A stretch of 64,000 nucleotides of DNA from Aphelocoma coerulescens (taxonomy: Eukaryota > Chordata > Aves > Passeriformes > Corvidae): NCBI RefSeq assembly GCF_041296385.1, contig NC_091033.1, positions 11,860,001 to 11,924,000 on the forward strand, written 5' to 3'. The translations under genes were made by a program, and so were the position numbers. Every line of letters begins with the position of its first letter. Positions within the stretch are counted from its first letter, which is position 1. This document shows, piece by piece, positions 53,402 to 64,000 of the stretch. Below the pieces are notes generated by a model that was not told where the DNA came from, did not search any database, and saw only the letters and a list, made by a program, of their open reading frames with translations.

Positions 53402-53863
53402 GGAGCACACAGTCAAACACCCACAGCTTGGCATCCTGATATCAAAGAAAAGTCTTTTAGGAGCAGTGCTACAGTTCCCTCAGGGATCTCCCAAGTTAGA
53501 CAGTGTTTATTGACAAAGCAGGGCTTAAAAATACAAAAATCCTCTCAGATGACCTGAACAAGGGTCTCTGCTCCCACACAAGTGCACCTAATTTTTCTAA
53601 CTACATCAGATGTTCCAATAAAGGAGATTTCCTCTTGTCCAGCCCAAGACCTTTAGATGATAACATCAAAGTCCCACTGGAATGATTCAGTTCCTCACAG
53701 GACACCAGTACAACCTCCACTCTTTCTATTTAGGTGGCAAGAGGGGCATTGGGCAGAGCTGTTCATTTTCGCCTTTGCTTTAACCTGTTTTCCCTGCTCA
53801 GTATTATGTGAAAACAGTGCTTTTTCCATGTTTATCCTGGTTTTTTGTGTTGTGTTAGTCCAG

Positions 53864-54015
53864 GAATTTACTCCTGTACGACACACTTCAGGGTTATGTG
53901 TGTTCCCAGGCTATATCTTTGTCCAGAGCAAGCACTGTGGGGAAGTGATGATGAAACATGAAGGGAAGAACAGAAGACTTGAAGGTACAAAAATACCACA
54001 GTCCTTGAGGAACAG
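53864..54015 (+). other. candidate internal exon (unrecognised)
   Basis: A 152-base segment bounded on the left by a long T-rich tract and acceptor (53830-53863, ending gttagtccag) and on the right by a near-consensus donor, aacag followed by gtaagt at 54016. It is open in one frame for its whole length (50 codons plus 2 bases, starting EFTPVRHTSG), and that frame stays open upstream to an ATG at 53657. The stop that closes it is formed by the donor itself (ggtaag), as in many real exons. A second acceptor (ctttctatttag, ending 53733) would give a 282-base version. I do not recognise the peptide. It could equally be a noncoding-RNA exon or a chance pairing of splice-like motifs. Confidence 0.2.
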
Positions 54016-57000
54016 GTAAGTCACAGACATTTTAAACACAGCAAGGCAGAAAAACAGAATTAAAAGGACTGAGGTTTAAGGATATTTTTCAAGTACATAA
54101 GGAACAAGATGCTGACAAAGGAGAAAACAATGTCTCTGAAGGACAGCAAGGGATAGTTACTGCTGAACAAAATACATCATGAAGTAAACTTTGAGCAAGG
54201 AAGATGTGCAACAGAACAACTGCAGCTAGTCACATTTAGTTTATGTGAACATCAAGAGTTCCAAGCCCTTTAATCCTTTTCAATGTCCAACCTGTAATGC
54301 CTCCAAAGCAAGATCCCTTGCTAGTAGTGGGATCCCAAGCATCCCATAGGAATTCAGATGACGCATTTTCAAAGAGTTAAAAACTGCTATGGTCATCAGC
54401 ATACAAATAAAAACAGCATTAATAAACCCAGTGCTCAGAAAACAAGTAGAACCTGAAAAAAAACATGTTTTTAAACTACAGAAATTCACTTTCTTTTGAT
54501 CTTTTATCTTTCTACTTCACCTGTTTTTAAGGGTTTGTTTAGTCAGGTTTTTAACTTCAGGGTGTGCTTAGGTTCATGCTTTTTTTTCTGCAGCCTTGAC
54601 AGCCAGATATTTACCTGGGAAGGAAGCTTTGATTTACGGGCATTAAATGACTCCTGAAGGTAAACCCTTAGGAACACCAGCAATTATTGCAAGAACTGGG
54701 AGCCTCTAGTAGTAAACATGTATTTCTCCCCTTACTAACTCATCCAACAGATCTACACCAAATTCGTTCATTTTCTTTTCCTCTGAGAAATGCTGTTTGC
54801 TTTGTGTTACAGAAGTTGCTATAGAGGTAGATCAGAAGAGATAATGTAAAATACTTGTCAAATTTTTAACATTCACTTCATTTGTGTTCCTGGCTCCAGT
54901 ATTCATTTGTTAGAAAAACTTTAGTGCACAGATATGCAAGGAATATTTTTGGATGTGCTAGAAAATATTCTAACTATAAGCATGGAGTTGCTTTTTTGAG
55001 AAAACTTCATACTATTATCCTACTTCTAATTGGAATAAAAATAAAACATGCAATGCAGATAACCCATCTAGTCAAATATTCCTAACTCAGCTTCAAAAAT
55101 GCAGTATTAACCAGTAATTATTGACTCTAAAATGTATGGAAAATACTGCAAGCCACTTTTGTGAACAGAAATAGAATACATAAGGACAGTTACTTGTCAG
55201 GAATTACTTTTCCACACATACTGGCATGTATTTAAAACTCCCTCACCTGCTGTGCAGCACCCAGAGAGTGAAAGGAGAAAGAGGTTAAAGATGGCCTTGG
55301 AGCATCTTTGTGAAAGACCTGCCATTGATGGCTAAAAAAGCCTAAAGCAAAATACAGAGACATTTTCCTCAGGGTGTAAGACTTTAGCTGAAAAGGGGTT
55401 TCTGACATTGGAGCTGGGTCACTGTAATCTTCAACAGAAACAGAGGACAAATTTGAAGTGAATTGTGGTAGAAGAGTGAAATGTTGTCATAAAAACAACC
55501 TAGGGAAAAAAGGATTGCAGATACAGGCAGGTTTCATCTTTGTAAAGAGAAGCACATGAAGTTATCAGAGATGTGTTTTAAACATTCTGAAGGTGGGAGA
55601 CAGGTTAAGTGCTTTGGTCAAATCCAGGCACAAAGAACCATAAACGTTAGAGCAGGTTCTGGTCATGTAAATAACATTCCTTGAACTAGGACTTTGTTAA
55701 ACTTGCCATAATTTTCTGTACAGACAAAGAATTACTAAAGAAAACAACAAGAGTAACAGCTTGTAATTAAAACTGAGAAAAAATGCAAGCCAGGTATTGG
55801 TGAACAGCAGTTATCCTTAAATAATAACAGATTTTATGTTGATTAAGAAAATGTATGATTTGATTGAATCCTTAACAGCACTCAAAGTTAACTGATTAAA
55901 GTTAACAAATGAGATTTTTATACCTCTCACAACCTCTTTTTTCTTCTTTAATGAGGAAGAGGCAGAATCTCAAAATGCCTCATTCATCTCCCACCAAATT
56001 CAGGAATGGAATCAAAAATTAAAAGTTATTCCTCTTCTCCCAAATGGCACAGTCCAAATTTGAGGGAGAGTCTCTGATCCTTTCGTGTCAGAGGATTAAA
56101 CGAATTTAAAATCTTCAAGAGAAGTGTCTGGTGAAGAAGCTCTGAAATCTCAGAACTGCACTTTCAGTCCATGACAGCACTAAAAGATTAAAATTTAAAA
56201 TTGAGAAGACCTACAGTACAAAGTGTGCACATTTATCTGTGGGCATTATTTAAAAGCCTGTTTGAAGTCAACTGATGACTTTCCAGTTAATTTGATGAGT
56301 TTTAGAGTAGGACCCATGATATAATAAACAGTTTTATGCAGTTACTGTCACACCTGTCAGTAAAATGAGACTTTAACAATTCATTCATGTGGCTCAAACC
56401 AAACCAGCTCTGTTATAGGAAATCTTAAAACAATCCAAATAGAGACAATCTTGTACAGATGAAGACTCAGACCCTCTGTAAGATGCTGTATATTAGAAAA
56501 GTGTTGATACTGAGCTTTTGATGTAGGTGCTCTCCTGATTTTATGCTAATTGAACAGAACAATTTTTGCTGATAAAATTAGGTCAATTATATTTAATTGG
56601 ATCCATTAAACCAACTATAATCTTATTAATAATTTGCAGACCTCAGTTGTCAGATTTTTCTTCGTCTTGGTTTTGTTTCATTGCCTCACCTCTCATCCTT
56701 CAATCCTAGTGAAAAAAAATAAACTCCTCTGTCAATATCTCTTTTAAAGTTTCATCATTCACATGTTATGAAAATTCTACATATTTCTATTTTGGCTTCC
56801 ATTTCACAGCAGCAGCAGCAGAAATACCATGTAGTTGTGTTCAGATATGTGGAATTTACCCAGCAGTTGTTCCCAGATTTTTCAAAAAACCCTCACATTG
56901 GTACAAAAATTGTACCTATCTGCAAATCTATCAGGAATTAAAGCACTGTAGTCCATAAAAAAGAAAAGGTTCTTCTGAACAACTTAATTTTTGTCAGGTT

Positions 57001-57958
57001 AATTAAATTCAGCAGAAATATGGGGCTGCACGTCACATGACAATTAAGTACCCAAAAAGGATATGCCTTTTAACAAAAAAGACATTTTGAATTATTGGTG
57101 TGTTATTTTTGATGCCCAGACCAATAAATCTGTCTGAATCAAAGCTCTTCCAAAGACAACTTGCATGTTTTTGTTAAACACATATTGCAAGTGATAATAA
57201 AGTAAAATTGCTCCCAAAAGTTCTACTGCATTCCATTTCTTATTGAAAGCTCACAAATGTAACTTCCCAAAAATGTGGTATATATGAGGTATATAATTTA
57301 GTTTCAGAGTAAGTTTATATTACATTTCTAGCTCATAATTTGATTTTTTCAGCGGCTTTGATAATGTATTTAGGAAAAGGTTTGGTCATAACTCTTTAAG
57401 ATTTTCAAAACAAATGCTTAGACCGTTACATCTCTATTCCATAGACACACAAGATATTCAGAAGTGTCCATAATTATTTTGCAAGGGTTTTTTCACTTGT
57501 TCTCCTCTTTCACAGCATCTTGTTAAGAAATAAGAGTTACTTGAGGGTTTTGAGTTGCACACTTAAATTATCTAGAGCACAGGGAGAGGAAGATTGGGGT
57601 TTTTTTAGTCACAATTATGCCCTTATAGACTGATATGCAGCATTGATATTCCTTCTTAGCAGCTATCAGCTTGACCTCTAATGAATAGAACAGATTTATG
57701 GGAAACTCATTTAGGAGTCAGGTTATGACTTTGGTGATTCATACTGGCTGGTAATTAAGAGCGTGTGCTGAACAATTCATGAGAGCTCTAAAAATTGAAC
57801 TTCTGCACTGTAAACTGGAGGGTACTACAGAGACAAGGGGGTTTGGGTTGGATTTACTGTTTGCTGGTCACAGGAATAACAGGAGGTAGCTGTGACCAGT
57901 CTCATTTCCCATTTCCTTTGTTGTGCCCTAGTATTCCATTTTATCCAGTCACTACGAG
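54016..57958. other. no gene recognised; AT-rich unique sequence
   Basis: No frame above 75 codons apart from one that runs into the CR1 copy. Two aaagttaac direct repeats lie at 55884-55892 and 55898-55906. 56.54-56.65 and 57.63-57.79 kb are unique AT-rich blocks with several homeodomain-type TAAT cores. Confidence 0.68.
56807..56821 (+). repeat. (CAG)5 trinucleotide repeat
   Basis: Five CAG units preceded by a pyrimidine-rich stretch (ttggcttccatttca). The first CAG also fits a splice acceptor, but no downstream donor with an open frame was found, so only the repeat is called. Confidence 0.88.
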
Positions 57959-58503
57959 TATCATAAAATGCTTTGTGTTGGAAGGGACCTTAAAGATTGT
58001 CTCATTCCAATGCTCTGCCATGGGCAGGGACACCTTCCACCAGGCCAGGTTGCTCATGGTCCCACTGGACACTTCCAGGGTTGGGGCAGTCACAGCTTCT
58101 CTGGACAACCTTTGCCTCACCACCCTCACAGGGAAGAATTTCTTCCTAACATCTTATCTAAATCTGACCTCTTTCAGTTTAGAGCCCTTCCCTCTTGTCC
58201 TGTCACTCCAGGCCCTTGCCCCAGGTCCCTCCCCAGTTCTCTTGGAGCCCCTTCAGGCACTGAGAGGGGATCTAAGTTGTCCCCAGAGCTTTCTCTTCTC
58301 CAGGCTGAACATCCACCCCCAGCTCTCCCTGCCTGTCTGCTGAGCTGAAGTGCTGCAGCCCTGTGATCATCTCTGTGCCCCTCTGGACTCACTCCAGCAG
58401 TCCCATGTTCTTATGCTGGGGGCCCCAGAGATGGAAGCCATACTCCAGGTGGGAATCTCATGGGAGTGGACTGGAGGGGCAGAATTGCCTCCCGTGACCT
58501 GCA
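57959..58503 (-). mobile_element. CR1 LINE fragment, 3' portion, 5'-truncated
   Basis: This is the clearest repeat in the window. Read on the plus strand it starts with a degraded tail (atcataaaatg), where intact avian CR1 copies carry repeats of the type atcatagaat. It then runs through family landmarks: ttggaagggacct near 57978, the gggcagggacacctt block at 58022, cagcttctctgga at 58094, aagaatttcttcctaa at 58134, tctcttctccaggctgaac at 58291, and gggggccccagag near 58418. The element therefore lies on the minus strand, with its 3' end at the left and its 5' truncation near 58503. About 545 bp remain, covering the end of ORF2 and the 3' UTR. Short internal deletions and mismatches to the remembered consensus, for example around 58108, indicate an old, immobile copy. 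Open frames read across it on either strand are not genes. Identity is certain at family level; the subfamily is not assigned. Confidence 0.93.
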
Positions 58504-61309
58504 CAGTGAACAATGTAAGCATCAAACTTTGAAGGCTCAATGTAATGCCTAAGTTTATTTAGTAATTATTATATAACAAAATTCTTTACTTTTACATTGT
58601 TTCAAATACTGTAGACAAATAGCCAGAATTCTTGTTCGCTGTTTGTGAAAACAAAAGTAGTGTTTAGCTCCTTCTTTTGTTTTTGCTGCAGATTGAGGTG
58701 TGCACACAGTGTTGCTGCTTTCTGTACTCTGCTCTCCTCAGCTTTCCTGGGACTGCAAACCAAATTGTCTCTTCATTTTTCCTCATACATATCATTATTT
58801 ATGTACCTAAGTACCTACAAACACAAGAGCTGCAAATAGAAGTAAACACAGGTGACTACAGATTTGTGGACTGTTTTCCCAAATTTTCCACAGCAGCCTT
58901 GGCTACCTACCCACCACATCCCCTAGATGTCACCCAGGATCTTATTTTTTCATTGCCTACAAACATCCCTTGACAGAAGGGAGCTTTTGCCTACCTTTCT
59001 GTATAGAAACAAGCCAAGAAAAATGTAACAAGAAACGACAAGCAAAAGGCTTCTGGTTGGATGCTGTTCCTCATGCTAACAACTCATGACCTTTTGTGAA
59101 AGGTCTTCAGTGACTGCTTTACAGCAGCAATGTTTCATCGTGTTTCAATATTTGAACTGGAATAAAAATTTTGCTTACGCTGAGGATGAAGAGAAAGTCA
59201 GAACTTTTATGTTTCGGTTCAGTATTTGTCTCAGTTTCCCAAATGTCCTTCAGGTTTCCACACTATCCAAGACCTTTCACTCAGTTTGGGTTTCTCCCTC
59301 AAGTCAGACTCAGGGGGAGCTTTTCTTGCTCCTCAGGATGAAGTTTCTACTTTTATCAACAAGCTCCCTGCAATTTGAGATAGAAAATTTACAAGGGTGA
59401 TGCCAAACTTGCTCAAATCCTGGACACATCAGCTGGATGCTCTCAACTGAGTAGAGACCAGGATTTTCAGAAAAAGCTTTGATTTTTCTCCACTGCACTC
59501 TTTCCTCAATTCTACAAGTAAAAATAAATACATCTACTTTTAGCAATGCAAATACAGAGTCAATGGCATCCCATGTGGCAGCAGAGAGCAGGTTACAAGA
59601 CAAGCTTAAAAGGAAAATTTCAGTTTCCCTGAAATTGATCCGCTGAACACTAAAAATTGTACAAGCACTTCTACCTTGTGCAGCACTCTGTGCTGCTACT
59701 TGGTCTTGTAAAAGTTAAAAATTGGTTTTATTCATGTGAACAATCTCATTGATGTCTTACATACAAAAAGCTAAAAGCATGATTGATTTTTTTCCCAGGC
59801 AAGATTAGCACTAATGCTAATTCACTCCTGCAGTATTATTCCAGTTCCTTTTATATGAAAAATACATTAAATAGTTCTTTATGGCAACACTAAGAGCAGA
59901 GGAAAATAATTTTCAGAGTTTCCTCTAAACTGTATAGTAAAGTTATATTTGATCATCTTCCAGCACTTTTTCTTCAGAACAAAACAGCAAGATATGCACA
60001 CAAAAAAGTGTGCAACACATCAATAAAGAAAGATTATTCCAAGTACTAATCAGGAGGAGGAAAGAGTGTCTGTTAGCATGAATTAGATAAACCTATCTTT
60101 CAACAGTTTCAGTTGTTTTTACTTCAGAGTGAGACAAAGGAAAGACATTAAAGATTACTGACAACCTGTGTATTTGTCCTCCTTTTTTCTACTTCAAACA
60201 CCGACTGACTCCTGTATTTATGTTTTCCTGAGTCAAGCAACAGATCTAATGAGCTGCTCTATTTTTATTCTCTTTTTGTGAGAACATTCTTTGAACAGCT
60301 TTTTTTAAAAGATAGGGGGGTTTTTTTTAAATTTTCATTGTTGGAAAATGTAACAATTACACCATGTAGACAACTGCAGCTGGATTCAGAGCAAAGTTAC
60401 TTTGAATATTCTTTATATCCTGAACTCCTCACTTCATTACATACTGAAACTGCTCTGGGAAGATAACCATAGATGGATGTAAATTCCAATTTGAAACCAA
60501 ATGTAAAGCATGTTTCCAAGAATGCATAATTAAGCAGCATTTGTTAGAGTCAATTTGAGTGCATAAATTATTGAGCATGGGTTAATTTTGGTTGGATTAA
60601 AAGCACCACCTGTTCGCTTCTATAAAAAATACCATAATTTCTGTTTCAGTAATGTATTTAATTCTTACATAATTGGTTTCATCCTTTCAGGATGCAGTTG
60701 GTTTATGAATACCCTCCAGTACTGAGAGAGTCAACACATGCCCCATTTATTTGCTCTTCAATAGTGAAACACTACAATTCCAAAGGTGTTTTCCAGGTAG
60801 GGAAAGCAACCTAGATCAGGGTACTCAGACAAGTGTTCCACTGCATGTAAAGGTTTAAATGCTGCAAGGCAAATTGCTGTTCATCAATGAAGTTCAGAGC
60901 AATAGTGGGAGTTACTGCTCCATGGCAGCTTTTGAGATGCAAGACTCAATGATTGCTGCAACACAGCCACTTATTGAAGGCTCTCACAGCAGTTCCCCTA
61001 TTCTGCTCCTCTCACTGGCTGTTACATTCCAAACTGCTGTGGAAAATGTTCCTTTCACCTTCTCATGTAGAGTTGTTTCCAAACGACAAGCTTAAAAATG
61101 GGTTTACAACTGTGAAGTTTAAAAAGGGGCTTGATAGACTGCAGTGAGCTGCAAGCAATTGCTGTGAATATTTCAATGCAAATCTCTTCCTACTAAATCT
61201 TTCAACTTTGGTGGTAGGATGAACCCTTGACTTGCTTAGCATCTGAGGAGGAGGCATGAAAATTCACAGCTTTGAAGGAAACCAAGGAAATTACAAGTCA
61301 ACTAAAAAT

Positions 61310-61340
61310 CCATGTGGATCCACAGGACATGGACCCTGTG
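61310..61340. repeat. nested palindromes
   Basis: Three overlapping perfect dyads: tgtggatccaca (61313-61324), ccatgt/acatgg (61310-61315 with 61327-61332) and cacagg/cctgtg (61321-61326 with 61335-61340). Together they make a compact alternative-folding block in unique sequence. Confidence 0.8.
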
Positions 61341-62234
61341 GTACTTGAACCCCATTGATTTTTTAAGCAGAGATTCACAGCTGTACCTTAAAAAGAGACC
61401 TGTCACACTCTGCTGTAGCATTTTTATCTTTAGTTAGTGCAGAGTGACTGTCCTCCACAGTCCTGTGTGCCTGAAAGAGGCCATTACATCAAGGGACAGG
61501 GTTAAAAGTTTATAAGGTAACAGTTGTTGAAATATGCTGTTCAAGGAATATATTCATAAGCTGCTGCTTGGAAAAAAAGGAAAAATATACCAGTGGAAGA
61601 ATTTATCCAAGAAGTTCTCCTTTTAAAAGTATTCTAGGGACACTGACAGTTCTTGGAACAAGATGAAGTGAGTTGTAGACACTACAAAAGCATTACTGTT
61701 AGCAGCATCAGATGTTCAAAGGAGAGATACATTTAAAGCTTTTCAGTGTAGGGGACACTGTGGGAATTCTGTGGAAGCAGGATCAGAGACACCCTCTCTC
61801 CTCTTCAGCTGTCAAATTCAAACCCCCAAGTGTTCAATTTCATCAGTAGATATGTTGAAAAAGGAACCCATGAAAACAAGCTCAGTGCAATTGCAAGGCT
61901 GCAATACATGAGCATGGTGACAAGGCAGCAACAAGATTAAAATGTTGCTCAGAAAAGGAAAAGAGTAATTTCCAATCCTCAGCAGAATTGAGAGAGAGCA
62001 CCAGAGACCATGCACGTGTGGGAACCCTCGGAAGGCACCCCATCTCTCTCCTGCTTCTCTTTATTCCTCCATCTTCACAACAAATTTTAATTAGACATCT
62101 TGAGTGCTTAACTGGCAGAGAGGTGGAGTGCAAGGACAGTAAAAGCTTCATGAAGTATGACAAGAGAAGTAACAGGGAAATAAATGCAATGAGAGCTGAA
62201 TTTTGAATAAAGGTGAGTCCCTTTTCCTTTGCAG

Positions 62235-62270
62235 GAGTTTGGGCCCTCGTGCCTAAATATATTACTGCAG
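62235..62270 (+). other. candidate 36-base microexon
   Basis: A strong acceptor (cccttttcctttgcag, ending 62234) and a donor (ctgcag followed by gtggct at 62271) frame 36 bases. The segment is a multiple of three and open in the frame EFGPSCLNILLQ. A consensus donor-like string, aaag followed by gtgagt, lies only 22 bases before it (62213), too close to form an intron with this acceptor. Splice-like strings are common by chance, and no flanking exon has been identified. Confidence 0.12.
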
Positions 62271-64000
62271 GTGGCTTTATTGCCATAAGCTTAAACTTCT
62301 TATTACAGCTCTGGCACCTCAGTCTAAATTCAATAAACTGATATGCAAAGTATTGGTCCCTCATATCCCAGAAGTGTTGCCAGAATTACATCTCCTTATT
62401 CATAAAAACTCTGTTATCTCAGAATTCACTGCAAGTGATGAACTTCTAGCAAGTCACTCAGCAGAACAGAGTACAGACCTTTCTTACGGTATGTGGTAGA
62501 GACTGGCACCAAACACTGAAGCTGTGTGACTCCTGGTGATCTCATCCTGTAGCTGTTCATGCAAAAAATTGTTTTTCTCTTTCACTTCCCTCAGATCCAG
62601 ACCTTTTGATTTTGGTTTGATGTGCGGATTCGAAAACATAACTGTGAAATCAACTTGGTTTCACCTGACTTAAAGTCAAAACCAGTCAGTTTTATACACT
62701 TCCCATAATACTTACAAGCCTTTTCAGACCAGCCAATCTTTTCTTCGTGACCCTCATGCAAATTTTCATCTTTTTTTAGATGGAAAACAAACTTCCATTG
62801 TGTAGAAGGCCTACACAGCCTCCAGTTACCGTAATCCGAATTTACCTAATCACCACTACAGCTTACAAGCTCCAGCATTTGTAAAACATTTACCACCTAG
62901 TTAAAAACAGCACAGGATGTTTGTTAAGAATATTTTTATTTCTATATGGTACCAGGAGAATATGTTAGCATTTTTCTTTTGATGTCAAGTGCTATCTACC
63001 AAACAAATCCACACTTTTTTTAAATTCAAGAGAATGCAAAGTAGGTGGAGAGACTGCATTTGTAGGTTTATGGTTCTTATTTAAGCAGCTGCTTACATAA
63101 ATCCTCAGGTATGTATGATTAATTATTTGCTTTCTAATCCTTGTTCAAAAGAATGCATCTGCTTTTATGTTTAAATCAGGTTTTAGTAGCCTTTTTAAAG
63201 CATTTGACAAACTAAAAATGCAGACACCTGTACATTCAAAAGAGTTCTTGTAATGCTATTGATACTCATCTGTTCCTCAGCACACCTTTGCGAGGGCTGT
63301 GATGAGCTGTCACACATGATCTGCTTGCTGTGTTACTTGGAGTTAAGTATATTTTCCACAAGTAGGTTTTCCACAATTGCACATTTCACAGAGGAGAGTC
63401 CAAACGCTGATGTAGATAATGGATATTAGGCTAAAAACACGGACATTAGAGGAAAACAATCTGTGGGAATATACCACAAGTTTAATCATTATGTTTAGTG
63501 CATCACCTGACAAGCCAGATTACAAAACTTGCATTTGGTGCGTAAAAAACATTTTCAAGGCAAATCTACTGACATGAAAAAATCTTGAATTAAATCCTTT
63601 ACAAAAGCTTTCATGTTTAAGCTTTGAGACTGACTATAAAACCTGAGTAAGTACCCCCAGAGCCTGTTCCTTTGGAAGGATGGTTCACTTGTCCCATACT
63701 TGGATGAGACAAAGCTGAACCTCACCTTTTCCTCAGCAGAAAGCTTGAGCCAGAAGTGAAGAGCGTATTGTAAATATTTGCATCACATCCTGCAGAAGGT
63801 AAAACAAGAGAGGTGCTGTGATGCAGCTCCCTAAAGCAGAGCAGCACCTTTACCAGCTCTTTTATCAGGTGACTTATCTTTCAGAGGACATTTATCACAC
63901 TGCTTCCTCCACTTAAATTCATGCTGGATGTTGATGTGAATGTTGCAAACAACCTCAGAAGTATAAAAAAGAAATTGATAAGGACCTGATAAGAAACACT

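Larger units (their letters stand above)
45968..53863. other. no gene recognised; unique sequence
   Basis: Holds the candidate exon at 47043, the A/C tract at 47791, the hairpins at 48153 and 53383 and the octamer palindrome at 52834. 49.3-49.6 kb has overlapping frames on both strands (71 and 95 codons) without domains. 53.0-53.5 kb is GC-richer and unassigned. Confidence 0.66.
58504..64000. other. no gene recognised; unique sequence
   Basis: Frames of up to 104 codons (59086-59400, plus) and 160 codons (61882-62364, minus) are unrecognised. The latter overlaps the splice-like strings near 62213-62271 on the opposite strand. 60.48-60.62 kb is unique and homeodomain-site-rich. An exact octamer lies at 63776. 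The window ends in unique sequence. Confidence 0.66.

Noticed and set aside
57795..58343. 182-codon plus-strand open frame
   Set aside because: Starts with TTG and runs mostly through the antisense strand of the CR1 copy; no protein family resemblance.
61882..62364. 160-codon minus-strand frame
   Set aside because: No recognisable family. Leucine- and serine-rich composition follows base content, and it competes with plus-strand splice-like strings.
1..64000. Operons, CRISPR arrays, phage or defence systems, bacterial contamination
   Set aside because: No dense coding, no regularly spaced repeats, no ribosome-binding-site/gene layout. CR1 copies and base composition point to a bird genome throughout.

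Overview
The window looks like bird nuclear DNA, most likely from a songbird-like species. The evidence is one long and two short fragments of CR1, the dominant LINE family of birds. Other support is the AT-rich, CpG-poor composition, the low interspersed-repeat load, and the lack of Alu-, B1- or L1-like sequence. The species, chromosome and neighbouring genes cannot be named from the sequence.

I recognise no protein-coding gene. No reading frame resembles a known protein family. The longest open stretches are 120 to 200 codons, some begin with TTG rather than ATG, and several are explained by low-complexity DNA or by the antisense strand of CR1. I see no tRNA, rRNA, known microRNA, CRISPR array, operon or CpG island. 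The best reading is an intergenic gene desert or the inside of a very large intron.

Layout: 1-6600 is unique AT-rich sequence with a 22-base A tract at 1440. 6600-14440 has a TA microsatellite (6615), a possible minus-strand exon coding a membrane helix (8751-8864) and a GCA repeat. 14446-14934 holds a long perfect hairpin, a tandem duplication and a CR1 tail. 16600-18900 is rich in A/C-rich low-complexity tracts. 23656-23803 is a second CR1 tail. 25491-25539 is a compact palindrome plus direct repeat. 34484-34798 holds A, C and T homopolymers. 38-46 kb is mostly unique, with the longest open frame at 45.4-46.0 kb. 47043-47116, 53864-54015 and 62235-62270 are weak candidate exons bounded by plausible splice sites. 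57959-58503 is the main CR1 copy, on the minus strand. The rest is unique sequence, parts of which read like conserved vertebrate noncoding DNA.

No undescribed system is demonstrated. The items most worth checking are the candidate exons, the compact repeat/palindrome clusters, the one-sided orientation of the A/C tracts and the possible regulatory blocks. Each is marked with its basis.
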